A DNA stretch of 60,000 nucleotides, from NCBI GenBank assembly GCA_949358305.1, contig OX442316.1, forward strand, positions 11,534,001-11,594,000, read 5' to 3'. Position 1 is the stretch's first letter. The number at the start of each line of letters is the position of its first letter. Position numbers and translations under genes: made by a program. Shown one piece after another: positions 37,301 to 45,689 of this stretch. Origin of the DNA: Strigamia acuminata. Taxonomy: Eukaryota; Arthropoda; Chilopoda; Geophilomorpha; Linotaeniidae. A model generated the notes under the pieces. It worked only from the letters and a program-made list of their open reading frames with translations. It was not told the DNA's origin and searched no databases.

Positions 37301-38442
37301 CGCTTTCACGCTCAACATGTCAGCCAACAACCTCATAAGCTTTTGCTTAATATTCGCGCACCAAAGCAGGATACCTAACGACAATTAACCTCGACAAAAC
37401 ATAAGCACTCGCCAAGTTTGATGGCGGATAAAAAACATCAACCATCAACAGGTCGACTTGTAATGGCAAGTAATGACACGAAGAATAATAATTCAACAAA
37501 CTTACAGCAATGGCTATTACCATAAGCCAAAACCTCCACACAAACTACGACAACTGTGTTAGTTAAACTTTAAAAAAATCAAAGTTTCCTTCATATCTTC
37601 ATGCAAGTCGTGTGGTTTGATTAATTGTTTGTAGTTCAGAGCGCCTCTAATCTCATTAAAATCACTTTATTATTATCAAATACAAAGTGCACATTGATCT
37701 AAAGGTTTTTATATGCAAGTCGGATTTCTACATGACATCCCATAACTCTATGCAACGTTTGGTTATCTACAACTAAAATTATTGGCCGAATCGATAATTT
37801 TACATCGTGTGGTTGAAAACGATCAGCCATTAATTCACTGTATCATAAAATTTACTGAAATTATTTCCACCCAAGATCATGCACAACTGCCATTAAATCT
37901 TGGCTAAAATTTTATTACACAACGGGGTATAATTGCTCTTAACTTGAAACAAACTTTTCCATTAATCTCAATTAGTTTAAACTTATCTTGCAAAAACAAA
38001 AACAACTAAATCAATTGTATTTTTCAATTTCAAGCGCAAATTTTTTTTTTGTACGAAATCAATAGCAAATAAAGTGCAGAAAATAAAAGTAAATAAAAAT
38101 CCATACCTGCTCTCACGTTCACGTCACGACTGATGATTGTGCCGATGACGTTCGAAGCAACACATTTGTAAACGACTGCGTGCACATCCTGCCGATAATC
38201 TTCGGCTCTGAACGGAGGAAATACTAGAGTACCGTCAAGATTTACTTGTCTCAAACTGGTAACGTTTGTAACTTGGTTTCCATCTGACACGAGCCATGAG
38301 ATAGTGGGAGTAGGCGAACCGGATGCTGCACATACAATTCGCGTTCCAGTGGAGTTGGAAAAATCCACAAGATCAGGCGGTTCTTGCAAAAACTCGATGC
38401 TTTGCTCAGGGGTCGTAACTGTCGTAACTGTCTGCGCAAACG
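1199..38442 (-). CDS. Dscam: Dscam-family cell adhesion molecule, 5' part (Ig1-Ig6), incomplete at both ends
   Basis: Nine minus-strand exons join in frame (1785 nt, about 595 codons) to encode six consecutive C2/I-type immunoglobulin domains in the order and with the exon cuts of arthropod Dscam: Ig1 whole, Ig2 and Ig3 each split in two, Ig4 and Ig5 whole, Ig6 split. Each domain keeps both disulphide cysteines and the core Trp. Recognisable family strings are FSNSTG and VFPPFRAEDYRQ (Ig1), HRLTGEVKMSATAGRL (Ig2) and CPMFGYPIDLITWEK (Ig6). Every intron is phase 1 except the one inside Ig3, which is phase 2. Dscam proteins are type I membrane homophilic receptors used in axon guidance and, for Dscam1, self-avoidance and immunity. 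Ig1-Ig4 form the N-terminal horseshoe. Ig7 onward, the FNIII repeats and the membrane span lie beyond the left edge. The signal-peptide exon is uncertain. Only one exon fills each of the Ig2 and Ig3 slots, so this may be a Dscam2/3/4-like paralogue rather than Dscam1. Confidence 0.93.
1433..1543 (-). CDS. Dscam exon encoding N-terminal part of Ig6
   Basis: The 111-nt exon encodes GRPGVRSRPKMTAVAGDT, then VMLTCPMFGYPIDLITWEK, matching the strongly conserved AGETLxxxCPVAGYPI...W motif of Dscam Ig6. The acceptor is TTTTTAG|GG and the donor AAAAAG|GTTTGG (phase 1). It is separated from the next exon by only 72 bp. A longer ORF over this exon (1420-1653) reads a different frame and is spurious. 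Confidence 0.93.
1981..2040. repeat. Two-unit tandem duplication (about 30 bp)
   Basis: Unit AATGTTAGATAAAGATAATC... at 1981-2009 is repeated at 2010-2040 with few changes; both units end in GCAAG. Confidence 0.8.
2190..2500 (-). repeat. GC-richer insert with a pol III B-box-like motif; possible SINE relic
   Basis: Read on the minus strand, GTGGGTTCGACACTC near 2250 resembles the tRNA B box GGTTCGANNC, with an A-box-like CCAGCTTGGTCGCG just upstream. The A-to-B spacing is too short for an intact tRNA gene and the arms do not fold into a cloverleaf. Base composition differs clearly from the surrounding intron. No poly-A tail or target duplication was found, so SINE origin is only a suggestion. 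Confidence 0.25.
4322..4621 (-). CDS. Dscam exon encoding Ig5
   Basis: The 300-nt phase 1-1 exon encodes DIIPAFRAVFEERVLQPGPS, LTLQCVTYGSPKPQVSWLVEG and EDGGVYKCISSNLAGTIEH, ending RINIYG. The FxExxxxPGPS start and the GxxxH...NIYG end are characteristic of Dscam Ig5. Cys-Trp-Cys are all present. The acceptor is TCTCGCAG|AC and the donor TTATG|GTACGT. Confidence 0.94.
4622..5807 (-). other. Intron between Ig4 and Ig5 exons (1.2 kb)
   Basis: AT-rich, with a short (TA)n stretch near 5682-5694. I see no gene or clear repeat element. Confidence 0.7.
5808..6074 (-). CDS. Dscam exon encoding Ig4
   Basis: The 267-nt phase 1-1 exon encodes a complete Ig domain: APLTVEVQPTTLLGELGK, FRCRVSS, LYWLKDGRPLP, DRGMFQCMAKRGFESAQG and the terminal AELKIGG. 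The PL-x-V-x-Q-P start and the AELKLGG-like end are typical of Dscam Ig4, the last horseshoe domain. The acceptor is TTTTTAG|CG and the donor GGAG|GTAAGT. Confidence 0.94.
7784..8526. mobile_element. Fold-back (long inverted repeat) element, about 0.74 kb
   Basis: Two arms of roughly 300 bp are imperfect inverted copies. The left end reads GGTGGCCCATATAAAACC then AGCCCGACAATA; the reverse complement of the right end reads GATGGCTCGAATAAAACC then GGCCCGACAATA. Further inward both arms share TTAGTTGTGGGCAGTG, GTTTAGTTTTTGACGATTCG and CATTCCTGAATTTCAG. The central spacer (about 8100-8215) carries repeated TCTCACAAAAT. It has no coding capacity, so it is a non-autonomous element. I could not define a clean target duplication. 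Confidence 0.85.
10721..10810. mobile_element. 90-bp MITE flanked by TA, related to the fold-back element
   Basis: The termini are inverted: CAGGGTGCCTCAAA at the left, and CAGAGTGTCTCAGA as the reverse complement of the right end. It is flanked on both sides by TA (10719-10720 and 10811-10812), the Tc1/mariner-type target duplication. The interior TATTAATCGTTAGTTGTGGG matches a segment inside both arms of the 7784-8526 element. Confidence 0.75.
12000..12178 (-). CDS. Dscam exon encoding C-terminal half of Ig3
   Basis: The 179-nt exon starts A|TGG, so the split codon reads Lys and the core Trp follows (KWFTKVANGH). NGALVIRDAEVADTGTYVC carries the D-x-G-x-Y-x-C strand-F signature, and SNNASS holds an N-glycosylation sequon. 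The acceptor is AAATTTAG|A and the donor ATCACAG|GTAAAT (phase 1). A longer ORF across this exon in another frame (11973-12473) is not the coding frame. Confidence 0.93.
12179..12912 (-). other. Intron within Ig3 (0.73 kb)
   Basis: AT-rich intron between the two Ig3 exons. No additional Ig3-type exon was recognised. A plus-strand ORF at 12438-12680 has no support. Confidence 0.7.
12913..13030 (-). CDS. Dscam exon encoding N-terminal half of Ig3
   Basis: This 118-nt exon encodes EPQGKVQPRVTDSKTS and TVVLPCIAQGHPVPAPK. It fills the exon 6 slot that holds dozens of alternatives in Drosophila Dscam1. The phase is 1 in and 2 out, so the last Lys codon is completed by the next exon, as in known Dscam genes (the P.P.Y/K-W junction). 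The acceptor is TTTTGTAG|AA and the donor CCAAA|GTGAGT. The neighbouring introns (about 1.0 and 0.73 kb) are too short for a large variant array, and I see no sister exon in them. Confidence 0.92.
13031..14071 (-). other. Intron between Ig2 and Ig3 exons (1.0 kb)
   Basis: AT-rich with long A runs at 13230-13260. In Dscam1 genes this interval holds the exon 6 variant array. Here there is no room for one and no variant was seen. Confidence 0.7.
14072..14221 (-). CDS. Dscam exon encoding C-terminal half of Ig2
   Basis: This 150-nt phase 1-1 exon encodes GKYIVMPTGELYVRDV, then the second Ig2 cysteine in FRCQTQHRLTGEVKMSA and AGRLFVT. It matches the constant exon 5 of Drosophila Dscam1 in position and motif (LPSGEL, CRTKHRLTGE). 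The acceptor is CTCAACAAG|AT and the donor GACAG|GTACGA. Confidence 0.93.
14222..14966 (-). other. Intron within Ig2 (0.75 kb)
   Basis: AT-rich intron between the two Ig2 exons, with a short (TA)n run near 14330. No extra exon was recognised. Confidence 0.7.
14967..15128 (-). CDS. Dscam exon encoding N-terminal half of Ig2
   Basis: This 162-nt phase 1-1 exon corresponds to the alternatively spliced exon 4 slot of Drosophila Dscam1. It encodes VLQPYDVYVYDVYVIKGN, then TAVFRCHVPSFLVDYVKVTSWV. The Cys and Trp of the Ig fold are present. The acceptor is TTTTGCAG|TT and the donor GATG|GTGAGT. The single G left by the Ig1 exon plus TT makes Val, as in known Dscam proteins (RA-V-V). I saw no second copy of this exon in the flanking introns. 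Confidence 0.93.
16985..17340. repeat. Dispersed repeat, copy A, interrupted by a MITE
   Basis: It shares with copy B (19330-19590) the block GCCATGTTTAGTCGCCAG, then GGGTCACTTTGGTGACCC, and later CACTGTTCTAATGCAAA, GTACGTGTGCTTTCATTTG and AGGTGACTTTTAATTATTC. GGGTCAC-TTTG-GTGACCC forms a 7-bp hairpin. The 126-bp MITE at 17091-17216 lies between the shared blocks and is absent from copy B. Confidence 0.7.
17091..17216. mobile_element. 126-bp MITE with pogo/Tigger-like terminal inverted repeats
   Basis: The left end is CAGTCCAAACTCTTTATAAC + GAA; the reverse complement of the right end is CAGTTGAAACTCTTTACAAC + GAA (20 of 23 match). CAGTNNAAxCTCTNTAxAACGAA is the style of pogo/Tigger termini. 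The right flank is TA and the left flank TG, so the expected TA duplication is not intact. There is no coding capacity. It is inserted in copy A of the dispersed repeat. Confidence 0.75.
19330..19590. repeat. Dispersed repeat, copy B
   Basis: Diverged copy of 16985-17340. It shares GCCATGTTTGGCCACCAG, the hairpin GGGTCACTTCGGTGACCC (stem 7 bp, TTCG loop), CACTGTTCAAATGTAAAT, GTACGCATGCTTTATTTG and AAAGTAACTTTTATTTGTTC in the same order. Family unknown. Confidence 0.7.
23282..23356. repeat. Near-perfect hairpin, 34-bp arms and 7-nt loop
   Basis: Arm 23282-23315 begins AAGTGACAGAATTTGCACA; arm 23323-23356 is its reverse complement at 33 of 34 positions, the one difference allowing a G-U pair. 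The loop is ATAAACC. Three more T-A pairs extend it, and outside that GATACT/AGTAT pairs weakly. It could be a tiny fold-back element or, if transcribed, an RNA hairpin. Confidence 0.9.
25977..26280. mobile_element. hAT-like MITE, 304 bp, with perfect 8-bp target duplication
   Basis: The termini are CAGCATTTCCCAAACTGTG and, reverse-complemented from the right end, CAGGGCTTCCCAAACTTTTT. Both are flanked by ATCTAATG (25969-25976 and 26281-26288), an exact 8-bp duplication as made by hAT transposases. CAGNNNTTCCCAAACT is a classic hAT/Charlie-type end. No transposase frame is present. Confidence 0.93.
28079..28390 (+). other. Unidentified open stretch with protein-like reading, possible exon or retro-fragment
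   Basis: A plus-strand frame stays open for about 104 codons in a GC-richer island. It reads, for example, LNRKALSRCQDHAQALRVD, then RVFKTEERRKTINKFRPKTS and SHDNKPKLFKPCKVLIDC, before a stop at 28388-28390. Charge and residue mix look like a real protein rather than chance AT-rich sequence. The opposite strand (28150-28551) is also open. There is no convincing start codon context or strong acceptor (an AG lies just before 28079). I do not recognise the family. It could be an exon of a nested plus-strand gene, a degraded retrocopy or chance. Confidence 0.25.
31420..31447. repeat. (GAA)n microsatellite
   Basis: Short imperfect run of AAG/GAA triplets. Confidence 0.9.
32580..32610. repeat. (AT)n palindrome
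   Basis: Alternating TA tracts flank a central ACTGT, giving a near-perfect palindrome able to form a cruciform. Probably a simple repeat. Confidence 0.85.
32979..33082. repeat. Local repeat, copy 1 (partner 33554-33640)
   Basis: TTATAAAGTACCGTTCT, GAAATACCAAAACAGGACGT and CACATAAAGCGTTGAAAAG recur in the same order in the partner copy with a 15-bp indel. Family unknown. Confidence 0.75.
33554..33640. repeat. Local repeat, copy 2 (partner 32979-33082)
   Basis: Diverged direct copy about 570 bp downstream: TTATAAAGTACCGTTCT, GAAATACCAAAACACGACAT, AAATAAAGCTTTAAAACG. It lacks the TATGTAAATGCAATA block of copy 1. Confidence 0.75.
33848..34214. mobile_element. hAT-like MITE, 367 bp, with imperfect 8-bp target duplication
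   Basis: The left end is CAGTCTTAGGAA and the reverse complement of the right end CAGTCTTGGGAA. Flanking octamers are ATATTTGA (33840-33847) and ACTTTTGA (34215-34222), 6 of 8 identical. Subterminal motifs of the type GTAACTCGTTAC recur through the element on both sides, as expected for transposase binding sites of hAT elements. No transposase is encoded. Confidence 0.82.
38107..38442 (-). CDS. Dscam exon encoding Ig1
   Basis: The 336-nt exon encodes SIEFLQEPPDLVDFSNSTG onward. The disulphide cysteines are in RIVCAASG and YKCVAS and the core Trp is in ISWLVSDG. FSNSTG (an N-glycosylation sequon) and FRAEDYRQ are near-invariant in arthropod Dscam Ig1. The donor is GCAG|GTATGG, leaving one base (phase 1). 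The first acceptor after an 18-base T run is TTTTAG|CG at 38442 (phase 1). A second AG eleven bases on (GCGCAG|ACA, exon start 38431) would give phase 0. The Thr-rich leader TVTTVTTPEQ before the Ig fold would follow signal cleavage. Confidence 0.95.
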
Positions 38443-38886
38443 CTAAAATTTTCAAAAAAAAAAAAAAAAATTTTAATCAATCAACTTCTGAATTGGAGTG
38501 TGCAACATTTGTTTTTGTTTTTCAGATGTTAATCAAATAATGATGCAGCTGTTCAACGATTTTTAATTTCTTTCATTTAATCCGAAGTACCAATTACATG
38601 CTTGTATAGAAGACAATTTATCCATCATTGCCCCTTAAACCCTCGTTTCTCTCAATTCTATTGCTTCGTGCATTTCTTTCTTAACTGCAACATATTTGCA
38701 AAACTGCTTCATCGAGCAAAAGCATTACATAAAACGCCCCGGTTCCAAACGATTAAATCTAACACTCGCATTTCCTTGCTGCAGATGACACTAGTGCAGA
38801 TTTGAGAAAAATGTACACAGTGTAAACAAAAGCCCATTGTGCCAATCCGACCGTATTACTGCCTGAAACAACTTTCCACTGAACCA

Positions 38887-38939
38887 TCATCTCCTAAAAA
38901 AGAAAGAAAGGAAAAAAAAAAAGAAAGAAAGAAAGAAAA
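38887..38939. repeat. (GAAA)n microsatellite
   Basis: Imperfect run of AAAG/GAAA units interrupted by an A tract. Confidence 0.9.
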
Positions 38940-41223
38940 CTAGTTTGATAGTTTTGCCCTGTTTTCATTCTTTAGTGAGAACAAATCTCTCCTTTTGGGA
39001 TTTTGGCTCATTCGCTGATCTCTGAAGCATATCGCCACAATGAAAACCGCAATGGCAAGTGCTAGTAACTCGCCTTTTGTTCTCGTTTCAATGCTGTGAT
39101 AAAGTTGAGTTGAGTGGACAAATTCCTTTACTCTCTCACACGCTAAACTCTGATAAGGGACACAAACACACATTGCTTTCCTTCTATTTCTCAATTGCCT
39201 CCAACACTTCGGGAATAACGCTCTTTTGTAATAGCTAATTCTTATCAGATAGCGAGAAATTGAAAAACAAAGCCACTTTAAAAGTTATTTCAACAAGCCG
39301 TGAAAGAGAAGGATTGCTACTTCTCAAATAGATTAGCAGGGCAATGCTCACTCCCAACTGACGTATATACTAAGGAGGCAAAAAACGCCACTAACCTTCG
39401 GCCGTTTCATTACTCAAGTGCTCGCACAGCTTCCAGCTTTTAATCTTTAGTGGCAAAATTATTAAAATATTATTGTGTGCTTACGACAGCATCTTTCTTC
39501 CTGATTTCGCTAATTGTAGTGCGCTTTTTAATACGAATTAACCCTCATTAGTCTGAAATAAATTTAGTGTAACCATTAGGGGTTTTCAGAAACGACTGGG
39601 TGCAAGATTTCATTAATTTTTACATTAAAATACACTTAAATTATTGTAAGGTTATTTCAGGGTCCTTGATGTGTCCACTTAATGCACTCGTAGTCACTTA
39701 TTATGGCCGTGGCTATAACCAATTTAAGACCAAAAAAAATGCTAGTGAATTCTTGTTTCCACTCATTTATCACGCACAACTTGTCAAGAGCATAGGTAGA
39801 ATAAAAATAATGGAAAACCTATTCCATCTCGTTTTCCCTCTTCCTTTCAAAATTACTCTTCAAATTGTCATATTAAAAGGGGGAGAGAAAAAGCGAACTT
39901 TGCCGTAATGAGCCTGTCAACAACTCACCCTTCAATATTAAATGACATGGGAAAAATGATACTATGTCACTTTAATTGGGTGTAATTCACGAAAATAAAA
40001 AATAAAAATTCAAAAATCATTAGTTTTTTCCCCCATAAATTTTCTTGACACAATTCAATTACAAATATTCCTTTTTCTGGACTCTCATAAACTTCCCAGC
40101 GCATATTTAAATTCCTGAAATTTCGTTCTCCGATTTTACTCATTTTCCGCATAATTTGCCTAAAGTTTTATGATGGCAGTTAATACCTTGTAAAGTTTAA
40201 TGCGCTTAATATTAGCACCAGATAAGAAGACGACAGACTTCAAACAAGAACTTTATCAGATTAAAAATAATTACGAAGGGTAAAGAGAAGAGAAGATTTT
40301 CTGTTAGTCTGTTTGTGAGGCTCAAAACCCCTGCTAATTAAAGATTGTTTACAACCATCATTTTTTCAAAAACCTGGTTTGGCGTCAATGTCCAATTACC
40401 CGTCACATTTTAATTTATTTTCTGCCCAATATGGTGCAATAAAAGCTCGGCAGTAAGAGAAAACGACTGTATACGTCTTTTGTTGCAAGATATACTGAGA
40501 CGTAAATTATCGTTGGCGAAATGATGGAGTGTTATTATCGACAGGTTACAACATCAAAAACATTGAAGAGTAAACTACAGGGTTTATATAACCACTTTAC
40601 AAGTATATTGGTCAAAGCAAAAAAAGGTTTATTGCTGCTAACTAATGCTAAATTAAGTGCCCCACAATATAAATTCTGACTATTTTTATTTTTTTATTAA
40701 ATTAAAAATCGATTTCTTACTTTACTGTTAGAAACGTAATGGATAGCGCTTGTTTTCTGTCGGATGATACCAAAAACAAACCTTTGTGCGGTTTCTCCCA
40801 TCATGAGAAGTAAACATCATGTTTCTATTCTCCCAACTGACAAGGACCTTGGGTTTATTAGTTGAAGTGAACTCAATAACAATGTAAACACGTAAGTGAA
40901 CATCAAAAACGTTGCTGAAACTTAAGAGTGCAGTATCAGTTTTAATAAGGGATAATACTAAGAAGAAAAATGAAGACATTTTCTATTAATGGCTTTAACT
41001 CTTGTTTAGAGCCTCAATTAACGAATAAATCAAATCTGTTTTTAAATCTCATAGTCTAGGCTATCTAAACGTCGTAAAATTAAACACAAATAGATAAAAA
41101 GTCAATTATACGGTACCATTTTAGTGGTGGAACTTCAATTTCAATCACAAAAGACAACAAATTGTCAAATTACAGAAAATAAAAATATTAAATATTTAGA
41201 AATGGTCCTTTTTAGCAAAAAAT

Positions 41224-41351
41224 GCATTTTCAGGCAAAAAAAAATAAATTTTCAGTTGGAAAAAATGCACTTTCAGACCCAACAACACATTTTTTGAAGA
41301 AAAAAATGCACTTTCAGACCGAACAACGCATTTTTGGAGAGAAAAAAATGC
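41224..41351. repeat. Minisatellite, three units of about 42 bp
   Basis: Units begin at about 41224, 41267 and 41308, each starting GCA(C/T)TTTCAG and ending AAAAAAATGC. Units 2 and 3 are close (GCACTTTCAGACCCAACAAC against GCACTTTCAGACCGAACAAC); unit 1 is diverged. Confidence 0.85.
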
Positions 41352-42858
41352 TGATCCGTAAACCTCGTTCAACGCCATCCCCGCACTAACACATTATTAA
41401 TAAGTTTATCGATTGTACAATCCATTAAAAAAATTATAATTTTATAAAAAATAAAAAAAAAAATTGTGAAAAATGTAGTAATAGTTTGACAAGTAAAACA
41501 TTTCCGTCTTCATCCAAAGACCATCATCAAAAACATGAAGAGACGGGGAGTGCAGAAGTATTATCTAGGCAGCGGGGGGTACGCGTGAGAGATGTTACAC
41601 AGAACTTGCCCGCATCACACAAGCTCTCATAGATAACCATTATTCTCCCTCCGTATAAAACCCTCTGTTGCTCCCCTACCCCCCAATGCCCTTAATTCCC
41701 CCATCCATACATAGACCCCATCACTTCCAAAATTGAATCTCTCAACGTCCCAAATTTTATATCCAAAAGTTGTTCCAAAAATCTCTTCCCTCCAAATCAG
41801 CTCTTTAATATTAATAAAATTCGTGATTTCCTCCCTCCCTTGGACTCCTAGGCCAACATGAGAGGTCTTTGGATGGGCACCACGATGAGACTAAAAACCT
41901 TTTGTAAATATTTGAACAAACTATTTGTCAAACATAAATTTCCGTCAAACAAGCGATGTATAATATGATTCCTTATATTTTGATTTTTAAAACACAGCTA
42001 TTGTTCACTTTAATCATTGTGTTTACATGCTACGAAATTCTAGTAGAGAATTATCCAGAGTGGAAACCAGTGCCGCATGTGTTAAAATTCATTGCGAGTT
42101 TCATTGGAAAATGATTGCTCGGTTCGTTGCCCAAAATGAACGAAGGAAGAACAAATTCGATCATTAGTATTTTGATGTACATTCTTTCAAACCCGACGTG
42201 ACAAACTTCTCGTGACAAAATAATATAGCACCATGATAAAATACATGGAACTATTAAGACTGTCGACAATTTTCAGAAATTTGCTACAAATTATGGAGGT
42301 ATTTTCAACTCTAATAACGCTTTTCTTTGTAATTTCTAAGGATAGTCGAGCAGCAACATTTAAAATAAAAATAATGCGGCGTCATTCCAACTATACTTCA
42401 TCCTCTCATACTTCAAAACATCCGAGAATTTCTATGGGAACTGAGCCAAACATGCGAATAAAATAAAACCATCTCCCGGTTGCAATGAGAACTTGCCAAC
42501 ATGACGTCATTGGCGTTTCTCTTGCTCCAAAGCGAACATTTTCCACGATACACATTCCGCTGCAAATCCTGTGCGAAGCTGCCAATAGAGACCGGAGGAA
42601 AGGAACAATGGCTTGCCATCTGACCTTACTCAACCATTCGACAGACTGCATTGGCTACCAACAGCGGACGTGTGGAAAAACAAGAATGAGTCGCCTTTGA
42701 CATAAAAACGGAAGCACAGGTGCAGTCATTCGTGACCTCCAATTACACACACGTGTAGCAAACAACTGTCTTAATTCGACTCCGAAAAAACAACACTAGA
42801 GAAAAATTGCCATATCCTAACCCTTTAGGAAAAAATATATACGATAATAATAAAATAC

Positions 42859-42930
42859 TTGGCAGTGAATCAAAAGCAAGAAAGTGCACAGCAGCCAAGC
42901 CGTCTGCGGTTTTGTTTGGATTTGAAACAT
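42859..42930 (-). CDS. Candidate signal-peptide first coding exon of the Dscam-like gene (weak)
   Basis: On the minus strand an ATG at 42930 opens 24 codons that read like a signal peptide: a polar start MFQIQTKPQTA, a hydrophobic core WLLCTFLLLIH, then CQ. The frame ends at a possible donor CAA|GTATTT (phase 0). This would splice in frame to the inner acceptor of the Ig1 exon (38431, phase 0) to give ...HCQ-TVTTVTTPEQ. Against it, the donor lacks the -1 G and the +5 G, and the first AG of the Ig1 acceptor implies phase 1. The true leader exon may lie elsewhere. Confidence 0.22.
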
Positions 42931-45689
42931 GGAAAGACGGATGGAAAAACGAGAAAGAAAAAAAAGAAATCGGATGAGAGCAGAGAGGGGAAAAAGAAGA
43001 GAAAAAAAATTGCAAGTAGAATGGAGCACGAGATGAGGTGCGAAGTGGGTGTGAAAGAAGTCGGAAATTGCAAGGTGAAGTCGTGTCTTTCTCATCACGA
43101 AGAACAAATCATGTTTAGTACTTCGCAATCAGCAGGTAACTTGTATGACCAAATTGCAAGTGGAATTCAATCTGCCGTGCTTTCCCTCTGGTATTCTGCT
43201 TGCCATTTGCTTTAGCGACGTACAAAAGCAATTAGAAACGACTCTCATAAATTCCTGTCACGAAATTGAACGTAATTTTTCATTTCAAGCATGTCAGAAC
43301 ACAAGAAAAAGTGAAAAATAAAAAAAATAAAAATAAATAACCATTATAAAAAAAAATTGGCTTACATGCGAAACGACATGTATTTCAAGTTGGAAAAAGA
43401 ATTTGATAAATTCACTCTCTTAAAAGAAAGTGTAATGAATTTTTAATCCGCGCTTTACCTTCAGCTCATAGCGAAGTCTTTTCATAAATCTAAACTGATT
43501 TCCCATGCGACAAGCGAAAGTGAGGCACATCCATACAGAAATACATACATATATATTTATATCCATCAAATAAATTAAACAAAAAAATTATACTTAAGAA
43601 AATGTGACATTTTCTTTGGCACAAACTTGAAAAAGATATTTCGGGTTCGCTATCGAGCATTATTTGAAGGATCTCTATTACTACCCGTCTCACGCAGTCT
43701 AAAAGTCGATAAAAATTGAACCCATACTAAAGTGACTGACATCTTGTACAATCAAATTACTAAAGAAAATCACGGTACCTTGTTTTTATGAACAGCTCCG
43801 ACACTTCCTACCCTATTTCGCACACAGTAAAAAATCTCTTAATCATCTAAAAATCTCATTATTCTGGCTATATAAAATGACACATCGAAAGGAAAACAAA
43901 GTGACAAAATAATTTTGTCTTCGTAACTTCAGCAAGCAGAGAATAAATAAAATAAAATATTTATCATTTTTCCCCCAAAAATAAAAATAACAAACTCGTC
44001 CATTTTTAAAAATCAATAACAAACAAAAATTCGAAAAATTACTTCCATACAGAAGTGAAGAAAAGAGAAAATAATGTCAAAGCTTTCATCGACCTCAAGG
44101 CGAGTACAACAAGGAAGAGCAAAGTCATGTTTTCTTTCTAAAATCTTTTAGAAAATAAATTTTCCCAACTTGTGACGGTTTCCCCTAGGAAATAACTTGA
44201 TGGGATTAGTCTTTGTCTGGCATATCCACAAAATCATTGCGTCTTTGCACCGACCAACAAAAAAAAAATAATGATATAAAAAAATTTAAATAAATCAAAT
44301 CTTTCAGAATATTCAAAATCAAAATAAAGAAAAAAAGAAAAAGAAAACGAAAATGGAATTGATGTAAAACTTCACAAACACAATCATTACGTCAATTTTT
44401 TCTTTTTTTGCCGGAATCATTTTGATTTTTCCATTTCCTTCGAAAATTAAGCAACACGCAAACTTGTATTTGCTCAGTCGTCTAACTTAGTTACTCCTAT
44501 ATACTAATGGAAATCGAAATGACAATACTTTCTCAACGAACTGGAGCCACCCACCGTGGACATCCGTGGCGAAGTCTCTGAATAAATGGAAAATCTGTCA
44601 ATTCACGTCACACAGACTTCCTGCTCTAACTGCGGTTCTTCGCCCTGTTATTTCCTAGGAATATCGATCCCGACTGATAGGCCCCCATTCACCCAACGGC
44701 CAAAAGCTAAACCCAGAAAACCGTGTCCTAATTAATCAAGTACCACCTCTCTTAATTACCTGTGTTGTCAACACACGTGTAATAGCAACAGGCACAAAAT
44801 AGTCCCATAAGGCTTTTCAACTTTTTTTTTTTGCTCCCACACATCTCTTTCAAACCGTCAATTCGTTTGATTTGCTTTCTCAACAAATATTTGCCCTTTC
44901 GCATTTGCTCTTTCATACACGTTCCGCTTAATCTTTACATTATAACTCAAAAAGCAAACATCGTTTATAAATAAAGTGAAACTCGCTTCGATTTGTTTAC
45001 CTATGCAATGTAAATTTGCAAAAATTCCGATTTCTCAGAAGAGAAATATGTCAAAGTGATATTTTAAATTCGCACGTACATCTGTCATAAATACAAAGCT
45101 TTTATCTCGTTAATTTAATTACTCTTCATTTTGTTTCACTTCGTACTTAAGAACTTGTACATAATAACGTCATTAACATACATCTGTTGAGGAAGCTGAC
45201 GTGCACTCCGATAATCATCTCTCCATCTGACGTCCTCCACTTGACCCCCTCACGAGATATCATGAATCATTAATTTATGGCTAGATGAAACCCAAGTTCC
45301 CTCGAAACAACAACAAAATATTACACCAAAAAAAAGCAAAAACTTTAAAAGCCTTCTACTAACTAAAATGCACTTCATGAATAAAACCTCTAAAGACTCT
45401 TTCATACTTCGAAGTTCCACTTAAAAATAATTCACAAGCATGAATAATAAAGCGGACACAAAAAGTTTATACCGAAATCTATTTTCTCTAGAAAGAAAGC
45501 AAAACGCACACGAAAAGCAAATAAATAAAATTCCATCAAACGTCTCCGTGATTGACACACCATCGATTGAAAAGCCTGGACAATAAATCAAACTTGCAAT
45601 ACATCGCGTGGCCATTTCGATCTTAATAAAGCTATTAAACCATCAACTTACTTAATAGAAAAAGTTGACAGAGGACTGTCAAGAACAGT

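Larger units (their letters stand above)
15129..38106 (-). other. Large intron between Ig1 and Ig2 exons (23 kb)
   Basis: AT-rich and repeat-laden. It contains a dispersed repeat in two copies (about 16985-17340 and 19330-19590), a pogo-like MITE (17091-17216), a hairpin (23282-23356), two hAT-like MITEs (25977-26280, 33848-34214), an uncharacterised open stretch (28079-28390), a repeat pair (32979-33082 and 33554-33640) and simple repeats. This is where Dscam1 genes keep exon 4 variants. I recognised none, but short diverged exons could escape reading by eye. Confidence 0.7.
38443..45689 (-). other. Presumed first intron / 5' region of the Dscam-like gene (7.2 kb)
   Basis: AT-rich with a (GAAA)n stretch (38887-38939) and a three-unit minisatellite (41224-41351). 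A purine-rich tract (42940-43020) lies just upstream, in gene orientation, of the weak signal-peptide candidate. No other gene was recognised. Confidence 0.55.

Noticed and set aside
41196-41378. 60-codon repetitive ORF (minus), repeated Ser-Ala-Phe-Phe
   Set aside because: Translation of the 42-bp minisatellite; not a gene.
42743-43215. Overlapping ORFs on both strands (Lys/Arg-rich plus, Phe/Leu-rich minus)
   Set aside because: Produced by a purine-rich tract around 42940-43020. Only the short segment 42930-42859 was kept as a weak signal-peptide candidate.
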